A DNA stretch of 64,000 nt. It comes from Parapedobacter composti. GTDB lineage: Bacteria > Bacteroidota > Bacteroidia > Sphingobacteriales > Sphingobacteriaceae. Below, in pieces: positions 35,509 to 43,755 of the stretch (the first letter of the stretch is position 1; each line of letters opens with the position of its first letter). The notes under the pieces are model-generated. The model was not told the origin of the DNA and did no database searches. It saw only the letters and a list, made by a program, of their open reading frames with translations. The stretch is from contig NZ_FOLL01000017.1 in NCBI RefSeq assembly GCF_900112315.1, forward strand, positions 1 through 64,000. Reading direction: 5' to 3'. The position numbers and the translations under genes are program-made.

Positions 35509-37797
35509 ATGAGTTGTTTTCAGAGATTAGCGTTTGTTTTTCTTTTTTGTTTTGCCATAGATTACGCATTTTCGCAAACTAGGCAATTAGCCGTAGATTA
35601 CGTCAATTCATACATCGGTACGGCTTGGGATCGTGGCGGAGGGACCATTCCAACGGTCGGGCCTCCTTATGCCATGACTAGTTTCACCGCCCAAACGCGC
35701 GAGAATATTATAAGCGCTATGCCTTACATCTACGAGGATAGCACCATCATGGGGTTCATAGGCACACACCAGCCCATGTTATGGATGGGAGATTATGGCT
35801 ACGTCTCGGTTATGCCGGTGGCCGGAGATCTGAAAGTTTATCCAAACGAACGCAGTCTGGCTTTTAAGCATGAAGACGAGGTCGTGTCGCCGTATTATTA
35901 TTCAGTGAAAATGCGGGATCGAGAGGAAGGTATGATTGCCGCCGAAATGGCGTCAACTTCCCGCTGTGCGATTCTTAAATTCGAGTTTCCAAAAGGAGCT
36001 CCGGCTCATATTGTCATCCAGGGACTTAATATAAGCGACTCTCCGGATCCGGAATGGCTACATTGGATTAGTGACCTCAATAGCAGGAAGAATAGGGAAG
36101 AACAGATGGAAGGATATATAAGCGTCGATTTATCGAGAAATGAGATTACGGGATATAACCCAGACCATATGTCGTATAACATTAGCCCGCAGCTAAAGAA
36201 CTTCAAGGGGTATTTTGTAATCCAGTTTGACCAGCCGATACAGACGTGTGGAACATGGCAGCATGATCGAATTAATCCAATGACCCTGGAGCTTAAAGCT
36301 AAAAAGCAAATGGGAGCCTATGCCTCTTTTGATATGGACAAAACAGCGTCTTTATCTGTCAAGGTGGCCACTTCGTTTATTAGTGTTGAGCAGGCCCGTG
36401 AAAATTTGAAACGGGAGATACCAGGTTGGCGGCTTCAAGACATCGCCGAGCAAACCAAGAATATCTGGGAAGAAAATCTAGAGACGTTTGAAATTAAAGG
36501 CGTTTCAGAAGAGCAAAAGCGGATTTTTTACACCGCGTTATATCACACCATGTTGTTCCCCAGGGAGATGTCGGAGTATGGCAAGTATTATAGCGCTTTT
36601 GATGATAAGGTGCATTTCGGCTCACACTCATATACCGATTTTTCTTTATGGGACACGTTTAGAGCTTTACATCCACTGATGGTTTTCCTTCAGCCCGAGC
36701 GCACCAACCATATGATTACGTCTATGCTTCAGAGCTATAAGGAGGGCGGACGGTTACCGATGTGGCCCAATCCGGCCGAGACCAACATCATGATAGGCAC
36801 GCATGCCGATAACGTAATTGCTGATGCATATGTAAAAGGATTGCGCGACTATGACGTAGAACTGGCATACGAAGCGATGAGGAAGAACGCGCTCGTACCT
36901 CCTGACTTTGACGTGTTAACCCGATACAGCGATCGTGAAAATTGGGCAACAACACACTACGAAGCAAGGGCAGGGTTGAGTTATTATCATTCACTTGGCT
37001 ACGTTCCGCAAGATAAAACGGATGAGTCGGTTTCAAGAACATTGGAGTATGCACTTAACGACTATTGTGTCGCACAGATGGCGAAAGCGCTAGGGCATAC
37101 CGCAGACTATGAGCGCATGATGGAGTGGTCAAAAAATTACAAGAACCTCTACAATAGCGAAACCGGATTTATGGCGCCCAGGCGATACGATGGTCGTTGG
37201 CACGACCGTCCTTGGGAAGGATTTACCGAAGGCGGCCCGTGGACTTACCTGTTTTGTGTTATGCAGGATGTACCAGGATTAATACAGCTGATGGGCGGCG
37301 ATCAGGCATTTGCGAATCGATTGGATAGCAATTTTATAAACAATCACTATGTGCATGAAAATGAACCGGGTCACCATTACATCTATCTATATAACTATTG
37401 CGGCCAATCATGGAAGACACAGGAATTGGTAAGGAAGTATACAAGGAGTAACTATTTGAATGCACCCAACGGAATTTTTGGCAATGACGATTGCGGACAG
37501 ATGTCAGCATGGTACATTTTCAGTACAATGGGATTCTATCCGGTTACTCCAGCCTCAGGGAAGTATGCCATCGGAGCCCCACAATTTCCTGAAATGACCA
37601 TGCGGTACCGTGTAAATGGAGAAAACAGAAGTCTCCGGATTATAGCTGAAAATCTTTCGGATGCAAACCTGTATGTACAAGAAGTCAAGCTCGACGGCAA
37701 GTTGATAGAAACCCCATTCCTTGACCATCAGGAACTTATACAGGCCAAGGAACTAAAATTCACCATGGGAAACAAACCAAAACATAATTGGAACTAA
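35509..37797 (+). CDS. GH92 family exo-alpha-mannosidase (first copy)
   Basis: 762 residues from ATG 35509, where the signal peptide begins (FVFLFCFAIDYAFSQ); a GTG start inside susD would add 23 residues. GH92 motifs: VNSYIGTAWDRGGGTIPTVGPP (first part of the N-terminal domain), SLWDTFRALHP, HENEPGHHYIYLYNY with the acid Glu619, and NDDCGQMSAWYIFSTMG. Ca2+-dependent inverting enzyme removing terminal alpha-mannose from mannans or N-glycans. One nucleotide separates it from the next gene. Its presence suggests that the locus frees mannose or an epimer, besides any ribose. Confidence 0.93.
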   Translation: MSCFQRLAFVFLFCFAIDYAFSQTRQLAVDYVNSYIGTAWDRGGGTIPTVGPPYAMTSFTAQTRENIISAMPYIYEDSTIMGFIGTHQPMLWMGDYGYVSVMPVAGDLKVYPNERSLAFKHEDEVVSPYYYSVKMRDREEGMIAAEMASTSRCAILKFEFPKGAPAHIVIQGLNISDSPDPEWLHWISDLNSRKNREEQMEGYISVDLSRNEITGYNPDHMSYNISPQLKNFKGYFVIQFDQPIQTCGTWQHDRINPMTLELKAKKQMGAYASFDMDKTASLSVKVATSFISVEQARENLKREIPGWRLQDIAEQTKNIWEENLETFEIKGVSEEQKRIFYTALYHTMLFPREMSEYGKYYSAFDDKVHFGSHSYTDFSLWDTFRALHPLMVFLQPERTNHMITSMLQSYKEGGRLPMWPNPAETNIMIGTHADNVIADAYVKGLRDYDVELAYEAMRKNALVPPDFDVLTRYSDRENWATTHYEARAGLSYYHSLGYVPQDKTDESVSRTLEYALNDYCVAQMAKALGHTADYERMMEWSKNYKNLYNSETGFMAPRRYDGRWHDRPWEGFTEGGPWTYLFCVMQDVPGLIQLMGGDQAFANRLDSNFINNHYVHENEPGHHYIYLYNYCGQSWKTQELVRKYTRSNYLNAPNGIFGNDDCGQMSAWYIFSTMGFYPVTPASGKYAIGAPQFPEMTMRYRVNGENRSLRIIAENLSDANLYVQEVKLDGKLIETPFLDHQELIQAKELKFTMGNKPKHNWN

Positions 37798-37798
37798 T

Positions 37799-39361
37799 AT
37801 GAAAGCGAGAAAACTACATGGCCTGGCGGTGATTGCCTTTTTATGCAGCCTGAAGATCGGTTCGCCGGCGGCAAAAGACACCGTAAATGATAAATTGACG
37901 ATAAGCAGGAAAGCACTATTTGACAAAATAAAAGGGGGGTGGGCAGGCCAGACCATCGGCGTATCGTTTGGAAGCTATACCGAATTCAAATACAACGGTA
38001 CGTTCATCCAAGACTATCAAACGATACCGTGGAGTGACGGCCAAATGAAGAAGCTGATGGATGATTGGCCCGATTTGTTTGACGATATTTATATGGATCT
38101 GACATTCGTTGACGTAATAGAACGATTGGGTGTCAATGCGCCAGTCGACTCCTTTGCCAGTGCGTTTGCGCATGCCGGCTACGGTTTATGGCATGCCAAT
38201 CAGGCCGCTAGATACAACATTTTAAACGGTATCGCTGCACCAGCATCCGGACATTGGCTTAATAATCCGCATGCCGATGATATCGACTATCAGATTGAAG
38301 CAGATTTCGCTGGCCTCATGAACCCCGGTATGCCGAATTCGGCGTCGGCTATCAGTGACAAGGTGGGGCACATCATGACATATGGAGACGGGTGGTATGG
38401 TGGGGTGTTTATCGGGGCCATGTATTCATTGGCGTTTATACATGACGATATCGAAAAGGTGATTAACGAGGCATTACGTACGGTTCCTGAGCAAAGTACG
38501 TTTCACCAATGTATCGCGGATGTCATCCGTTGGCATAAAAAATATCCCCGCGATTGGAAACGAACATGGTTTGAGATTCAACAGAAATGGACGGAAGAGG
38601 TGGGATGCCCTGAAGGTGTTTTTTCGCCGCTTAACATAGACGCGAAGGTAAACGCAGCGTATGTAGTAGCAGGACTGCTGTATGGGCGCGGTGACTTTGC
38701 GTTAACAATGGAGATTGCTACCCGTATGGGGCAGGATTCCGATTGCAACCCATCTTCCGCTGCAGGTATTTTAGGAACCATCGTAGGTTATGATGGCATT
38801 CCGGATTACTGGAAGAAAGGCCTGGAGAATATCGAAGACGTTGTCTTCAAGTATACACAGATGTCGCTAAACACGGTTTATCAAACGAGTTATCAGCATG
38901 CATTGAAAATGATTGCACAAGAGGGGGGCTCAGTGGGAGAAGATGTGGTCGTGATCAAAAAGCAGGTGCCGCAGGCCGTAAGGTATGAAAAGAGCTTTGA
39001 GGGGGTATTCCCGATATCAAAAACGGAGGTGCATCAAAACATCAACAACGAACTGTCATTTGAGTTCGAGGGCACTGGCTTCGTCTTAAGAGGGTCGGCC
39101 AATAAAAACAGTGGCCAGCGTGAAGAACATGTCTTTGTAGCAGAATGTTACATCAATGGAGCAAAAGTAGAGGAAGCGAAATTGCCGACAGAATTCCGCA
39201 CAAGAAGGTATGAACTTTTTTGGAAATACCAGTTACCTAAAGGCAAACATCGGGTAAAAATTGTCGTTAGAAATCCTAGCCCCGGTCATCATGTAAGGGC
39301 GTGGGATTATATTGTGTATAGCGACGAACCTGCTAACGGAATACATGAACATTTGCAATGA
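37799..39361 (+). CDS. ADP-ribosylglycohydrolase-family protein with C-terminal beta domain
   Basis: 520 residues with a signal peptide (to IGSPAAK). Residues about 40-380 form the ADP-ribosylglycohydrolase fold: KIKGGWAGQTIGVSFG, DDIYMDLTF and the metal-site motif MGQDSDCNPSSAAGILG. The C-terminal 130 residues look like a carbohydrate-binding beta-sandwich (SFEFEGTGFVLRGSAN, HRVKIVVRNPSPGHHV). Classical members cut ADP-ribose from proteins; secreted polysaccharide-locus members may cleave ribosides or other glycosides. Placed 1 nt after GH92 in a ribokinase operon, it could supply ribose. Substrate unproven. Confidence 0.82.
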   Translation: MKARKLHGLAVIAFLCSLKIGSPAAKDTVNDKLTISRKALFDKIKGGWAGQTIGVSFGSYTEFKYNGTFIQDYQTIPWSDGQMKKLMDDWPDLFDDIYMDLTFVDVIERLGVNAPVDSFASAFAHAGYGLWHANQAARYNILNGIAAPASGHWLNNPHADDIDYQIEADFAGLMNPGMPNSASAISDKVGHIMTYGDGWYGGVFIGAMYSLAFIHDDIEKVINEALRTVPEQSTFHQCIADVIRWHKKYPRDWKRTWFEIQQKWTEEVGCPEGVFSPLNIDAKVNAAYVVAGLLYGRGDFALTMEIATRMGQDSDCNPSSAAGILGTIVGYDGIPDYWKKGLENIEDVVFKYTQMSLNTVYQTSYQHALKMIAQEGGSVGEDVVVIKKQVPQAVRYEKSFEGVFPISKTEVHQNINNELSFEFEGTGFVLRGSANKNSGQREEHVFVAECYINGAKVEEAKLPTEFRTRRYELFWKYQLPKGKHRVKIVVRNPSPGHHVRAWDYIVYSDEPANGIHEHLQ

Positions 39362-39414
39362 GCAACGAGCTACGGCCGCCGCTGGCTTGCAGCCGATCTG
39401 AAATAGCTGGCGTT

Positions 39415-39450
39415 CTTGTATATACAAGTTGATTGAAATGTTTATATTTG
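39415..39450 (+). promoter_or_regulatory. perfect GntR operator and -7 box before the aldolase gene
   Basis: CTTGTATATACAAG (39415-39428) is identical to the rbsK operator. A -7 box TATATTTG (39443-39450) lies 24 bp after the operator's TTG, longer than the usual 19-21. It ends only 4 nt before the ATG, which would leave almost no leader. The operator call is firm; the promoter is tentative. Confidence 0.8.
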
Positions 39451-39454
39451 TTGC

Positions 39455-40285
39455 ATGAAAGCGTATAGATTAAACCGATTATTCAACAGTCGCTCAGGTA
39501 ACTGCTTCGATGTAGCCATTGATCACGGATTCTTTAATGAATATCCGTTTTTACAGGGAATAGAAGATATAAAAAAGGCGGTTGGTGTGTTGGTAGAGGC
39601 CGCTCCAGACGCGATACAACTTACGGTGGGCCAGGCGCATTATCTCCAATCGATTCGCGGTCGGCAAAAACCATCGCTCGTGCTTCGCACGGATGTGGCC
39701 AATGTATACGGCAAGCAGTTGCCACGTACATTGTTCAGCCGGATGATCGAAAATCCGTTGGAGCAGGCCATTCGCCTGGACGCGGTCTGTGTAGTGGTCA
39801 ACCTGTTCAGCATTCCTGACGAACCGGAGGTAACCGACCAGTGCATTCAAAACATTCTGAAGATAAAGCCAGAAACTGAACGATACGGTATCCCATTGAT
39901 GGTGGAACCACTGGTGTTCCGGCCGAATAGTCAAGCAGGGGGATATATGGTGAATGGCGACCCCGAAAAAATCATCCCGTTGGTACGTCAGGGTGTGGAA
40001 CTGGGCGCTGATATCATCAAGGCAGACCCTACGGACAACGTAGAGGACTATGGTCGAGTGGTAGAGACGGCAGGAGACGTCCCGGTATTGGTACGTGGTG
40101 GTGGCAAGGCAACCGACGAAGAGATTCTACAACGTACCTATGGCTTGATGCAACAGGGAGTAAGAGGCATCGTCTATGGACGGAATGTTATACAGCATTC
40201 GAATCCGAGCGGAATGACGCGGGCGTTGATGGCTATTGTACATGAAGCGGCAAAGCCAGAAGAAGTTATAGAATTATTGAAGTAA
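39455..40285 (+). CDS. class I aldolase, DhnA/FbaB type
   Basis: 276 residues of TIM-barrel aldolase (COG1830-like). Features are FDVAIDHGFFNE with Asp23 near the N-terminus, LTVGQAHYLQ, the Schiff-base lysine Lys189 in ADIIKADPTDN, and VPVLVRGGGKATDEE. Family members cleave fructose-1,6-bisphosphate, fructose/tagatose phosphates or related ketose phosphates to DHAP and an aldehyde. It opens the second GntR-controlled transcript with a dehydrogenase, an aldose isomerase and a PfkB kinase, which suggests a ketose-phosphate substrate made by those enzymes. Confidence 0.85.
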   Translation: MKAYRLNRLFNSRSGNCFDVAIDHGFFNEYPFLQGIEDIKKAVGVLVEAAPDAIQLTVGQAHYLQSIRGRQKPSLVLRTDVANVYGKQLPRTLFSRMIENPLEQAIRLDAVCVVVNLFSIPDEPEVTDQCIQNILKIKPETERYGIPLMVEPLVFRPNSQAGGYMVNGDPEKIIPLVRQGVELGADIIKADPTDNVEDYGRVVETAGDVPVLVRGGGKATDEEILQRTYGLMQQGVRGIVYGRNVIQHSNPSGMTRALMAIVHEAAKPEEVIELLK

Positions 40286-40292
40286 AGCAACA

Positions 40293-41438
40293 ATGAAAAC
40301 AGTGAGGATAGGCATCATCGGCGGCGGGCTGATGGGGCGTGAGGCGGCCAGTGCGTTCGGGCGGTGGTTCGTATTGAAAGATTTCCCCGTGCGCGTACAA
40401 CTGACGGCGGTGTGCGACTTGAATGAGCAGGTGTTGGAATGGTATAAGCAGATTGACAGTGTCAATTTGCTGACGACGGACTACCGCCAACTGATCAGCA
40501 GTGAACAAGTAGATGTGGTGTATATAGCTGTGCCACATAACCTGCACCGTGAGTTGTATATAGACATCCTTCGTGCCGGAAAGGATCTGCTTGGAGAAAA
40601 GCCGTTCGGCATTGATTTGGAGGCGTCCGAAATGATCGCTGCGGAAGCTGCAAGACTAGGTAGGTTCGTGCGATGTAGTTCCGAGATGCCCTTTCTGCCT
40701 GGGCCTCAGCGGGCCATCGCTGAGGTGTTGTCCGGAAAACTGGGTCGGATATTTGAGATTCGCGCGGGCTTCTTGCACGCGAGCGACATGAACGCTCAAA
40801 AGCCAATCAATTGGAAACGGCAGTCTAAGTATTGCGGTGAAATCGGCGTAATGGGTGATCTGGGTATGCATGCACTACACGTGCCACTGCGGTTGGGTTG
40901 GAAACCAACTAAAGTGTTTGCCCAGTTGCAGAAAATCATCACCGAGCGGCCCGATGGCAGGGGCGGTATCGCTACTTGCGACACCTGGAATAATGCCATA
41001 TTGAGTACCCAGGTGGATATCGACGGCGAGCAGGTGCCCATGTTGCTGGAAATGAAACGGCTAGCACCTGGAGAGACCAATACTTGGTATATCGAGATTT
41101 ATGGCACGGAAGGCGGTGTGAAGTATAGCACCAAAGATACAAAGACTTTTTGGCAGTTTACCAATGAGGCCGAGCAATGGTGGAAACGCACCGATCTCGG
41201 ATTTCAAATGCCATTCGAAACCATCACCGGAGGAATCTTTGAGGCCGGTTTTCCGGATTGTTTTATGCAGATGTTTGCAGCGTACGTAGCCGAACGGGAA
41301 GGAATGCTGCAGGGAAAATTTGGATGTGCAACGCCCGAAGAGGCGGTTACCAGCCACCGCGTATTCCAGGCCGCGCTGCTTTCGCAGCAAACAGGTAAAT
41401 TTGTGGATGTTTATTTTCCTGCAGCAGTAGCCGTATGA
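40293..41438 (+). CDS. Gfo/Idh/MocA family NAD(P)-dependent sugar dehydrogenase
   Basis: 381 residues. The Rossmann dinucleotide motif GIIGGGLMGREA and the family's EKPFG motif (LLGEKPFGIDL) are present. A large C-terminal alpha/beta domain includes GDLGMHALHVPLRLGW with the catalytic-type His. Such enzymes oxidise sugar alcohols, aldoses or inositols. 7 bp after the aldolase; its stop overlaps the isomerase start (ATGA), so translation is coupled. The exact substrate is not evident. Confidence 0.88.
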   Translation: MKTVRIGIIGGGLMGREAASAFGRWFVLKDFPVRVQLTAVCDLNEQVLEWYKQIDSVNLLTTDYRQLISSEQVDVVYIAVPHNLHRELYIDILRAGKDLLGEKPFGIDLEASEMIAAEAARLGRFVRCSSEMPFLPGPQRAIAEVLSGKLGRIFEIRAGFLHASDMNAQKPINWKRQSKYCGEIGVMGDLGMHALHVPLRLGWKPTKVFAQLQKIITERPDGRGGIATCDTWNNAILSTQVDIDGEQVPMLLEMKRLAPGETNTWYIEIYGTEGGVKYSTKDTKTFWQFTNEAEQWWKRTDLGFQMPFETITGGIFEAGFPDCFMQMFAAYVAEREGMLQGKFGCATPEEAVTSHRVFQAALLSQQTGKFVDVYFPAAVAV

Positions 41439-42001
41439 AGCGATCTGAAATAAACTATGCTATACGCTCGGCACTTACTTTTTTTGAAAGGAACGGCTGG
41501 ACGTTGCCACCCCATCCGGCTTGGGATGTTACGGATTTCGGACTAGGCATTTTTCACAGACAGGGATTGGTGCTGGTAAACCTTGCCGTTGAACCGGAAT
41601 ATTGCGAGAAGCTGATGTACGCATGGCGGGATCAGACCACCCCTGCACACTACCATAAACTGAAAAAAGAAGATATTATTTGTAGAGCGGGTGAACTCGC
41701 GGTTACCCTATGGGGCGAAGATCCTGGCGCCATCCAGCAAGAGTACATCAGCGTCAAGATCAATGGTAAGCATCAACCGGTTAAAAACGGGGAACCGGTT
41801 GTGCTAAAAGCCGGCGAACGGATTACTATCAGTCCGCTTTTGTGGCATGCATTCCATCCCATATCACCCGAATGCATCATCGGAGAGGTTTCCACAGCCA
41901 ATGATGACATGAATGACAATTTTTTCTGGAATAGCGAAATCGGACGATTTCCGGAAATCGAGGAAGACGAACCACCGTTGGTAAAGCTGCTGAGTGAGTG
42001 A
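41435..42001 (+). CDS. D-lyxose isomerase (D-lyxose/D-mannose ketol-isomerase)
   Basis: 188 residues of cupin fold (PF07385 type). The metal site HYHKLKKE supplies His72, His74 and Glu79, and His138 lies in LLWHAFHP; the H-x-H-x4-E...H pattern equals that of the characterised E. coli O157 enzyme. It interconverts D-lyxose with D-xylulose and D-mannose with D-fructose. Between a dehydrogenase and a kinase, it would convert the released aldose to a ketose for phosphorylation. Confidence 0.88.
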   Translation: MKRSEINYAIRSALTFFERNGWTLPPHPAWDVTDFGLGIFHRQGLVLVNLAVEPEYCEKLMYAWRDQTTPAHYHKLKKEDIICRAGELAVTLWGEDPGAIQQEYISVKINGKHQPVKNGEPVVLKAGERITISPLLWHAFHPISPECIIGEVSTANDDMNDNFFWNSEIGRFPEIEEDEPPLVKLLSE

Positions 42002-42005
42002 GTAT

Positions 42006-43070
42006 ATGTCAACTAAGTTAGAAAGGCGAGCGGGTCTGCTTGTAGCAGGTAATTGGATATTGGATCAGGTGAAGCTGATCGACAAGTTTCCCAGTGAGCA
42101 GTCGCTCGCAAATATTCTCCATGAATATACAAGTAACGGTGGCTCTGCATATAATATTCTGATGGATCTTGTGCAATTGAAAGCACCGTTCTCTTTGGAG
42201 GCAATCGGATTGGTAGGTGACGACCTCAACGGGATGCGGATTATCGACCATTGCCGCGAGGCAGGTATCAATGTACGCCAGTTGCAGATGACGCCCCGTG
42301 CGGCCACTTCCTATACCATTGTAACTTCAGTAAAGGAGACAGGTAAACGCACTTTCTTCCACCAACGCGGCGCAAACTCCCTGCTGGATATGGAACATTT
42401 CGATTTCAATGTTTCAAAAGCCAAGATTTTCCATTTAGGATACCTGCTATTGCTGGACCGGCTGGATGAAGTTCAAAGTAATGGCAAGACAGGGGCGTCA
42501 ATAGTATTGGAGCGTGCGAAAAACGAAGGTTTTATGACATCGGTGGATCTAGTCAGTGAGGATTCTGACCGTTTCCGGAGCATTATTCCCTATTCATTGC
42601 CTTACGTAGACTTGCTTTTTCTGAACGAATACGAAGCGAGCCGATTATCAGGTGTCGATCTGATGGATTTGGCCAATCAAGAGGAGATGCATAAGCGATG
42701 CGATGTCGCTTTTAATTCGATTTTCAGCCTTGGAGTCAACGAGTGGATCGTCATTCATTATCCCGGTGGAGTATGGGCCGCGCACCGTGACGGCAGCAGG
42801 TTGTTTCAGCCCAGTCTATTACTTCCCCAAGAGAGGGTCGTCGGAGCCAACGGCGCCGGCGATGCGCTGGCTGCTGGTGTGCTTTTGGGCGTGCATGAAG
42901 GGTGGAGTATGAAAAAGTGCCTTAATCTTGGAGTATGTGCCGCAGCATCAAGCCTTTCACATGTTACCTGTTCAGATGGCGTACTGCCCCATCCAGATTG
43001 TTGGGCATTAGCGGATAAGTTCGGTTATCAGACCGTTAGCCATAGTTTGACTTCCCTATGGGATGGGTAG
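42006..43070 (+). CDS. PfkB family carbohydrate kinase (second sugar kinase)
   Basis: 354 residues from ATG 42006. PfkB features: YTSNGGSAYNILMDLVQL in the N-terminal substrate region, VDLLFLNEYEASRLSG, and the anion hole/catalytic motif VVGANGAGDALAAGVLLG. It differs from the upstream ribokinase in the N-terminal GG motif, so a different substrate is likely. The context suggests a ketose such as D-fructose, D-xylulose or D-tagatose, giving a phosphate for the aldolase. Last gene of the GntR locus, 4 nt after the isomerase. Confidence 0.88.
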   Translation: MSTKLERRAGLLVAGNWILDQVKLIDKFPSEQSLANILHEYTSNGGSAYNILMDLVQLKAPFSLEAIGLVGDDLNGMRIIDHCREAGINVRQLQMTPRAATSYTIVTSVKETGKRTFFHQRGANSLLDMEHFDFNVSKAKIFHLGYLLLLDRLDEVQSNGKTGASIVLERAKNEGFMTSVDLVSEDSDRFRSIIPYSLPYVDLLFLNEYEASRLSGVDLMDLANQEEMHKRCDVAFNSIFSLGVNEWIVIHYPGGVWAAHRDGSRLFQPSLLLPQERVVGANGAGDALAAGVLLGVHEGWSMKKCLNLGVCAAASSLSHVTCSDGVLPHPDCWALADKFGYQTVSHSLTSLWDG

Positions 43071-43152
43071 TAAGCCTTATCCCGTTGCGGCGGATTCTTG
43101 TATCTTTCAATTCAGTAATCCCTCTATATCCGTTAGTTCTCTGGGAATTCCT

Positions 43153-43755
43153 TCACGGTTTTGATCGGCCATTTCCATGGCTCTTTTCTACAAGCTCTTT
43201 TCTGATACGGCTTAACGATTGTGGTGTAATCTTCAGATACGAAGCAATGTAATGTTGCGGTACTTGTTGTGCCAATGTGGGATAACGTTTTACAAATTCA
43301 AGATACTTTGTTTTAGCGTCCCCGAAATTTAAAAAGTCGTTGTCTTTGATTTTGTTCAGCAAGGCAGCTTCGGTAACGCTTTTGATGAAAATGTATAAGT
43401 TGGGGATTTCATCGCTTAGTTTTTCAATAGCTGATTTATGAATGGTATAAAGTACCGAATTGACTATTGCCTGAAAAGAGTCTGTTGCAGGTTTGGCTGT
43501 ATAATAACTTTCCAAATCCACAAAAAACTGATTTTTCCTGATAAAATATTTGGTTACGTCATTTCCATTGTCGTCTACTGCGTACACTCTTAAAATCCCA
43601 CTTTCCACAAATGCAATTTCATTAGCTATTTTATGAAATTCCTGAAAGTGTTCGCCTGCCTTTAAGCTTCTGTTTTTGTAATGCGAAGCAACATAGTCAA
43701 TATCCTGTTTGGAAAGGATACCGCCAAATTCCAATGCTGATTTTAATTTTTCCAT
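43153..43755 (-). CDS. Crp/Fnr family transcriptional regulator
   Basis: 200 residues. A cyclic-nucleotide-binding-like beta barrel (LKAGEHFQEFHKIANEIAFVESGILRV, split at residue Phe) is followed by a C-terminal HTH (HYIASYLKITPQSLSRIRKEL). Small regulators of this type in Bacteroidota usually do not bind cAMP. It begins directly where the SDR gene ends on the same strand (no gap), so the SDR, Crp pair is an operon. Confidence 0.9.
   Translation of the reverse strand: MEKLKSALEFGGILSKQDIDYVASHYKNRSLKAGEHFQEFHKIANEIAFVESGILRVYAVDDNGNDVTKYFIRKNQFFVDLESYYTAKPATDSFQAIVNSVLYTIHKSAIEKLSDEIPNLYIFIKSVTEAALLNKIKDNDFLNFGDAKTKYLEFVKRYPTLAQQVPQHYIASYLKITPQSLSRIRKELVEKSHGNGRSKP

Noticed and set aside
42121..42134. 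Partial match to the GntR palindrome (ATATACAAG)
   Set aside because: Only a half-site is present and it lies inside the PfkB kinase coding sequence; likely chance.
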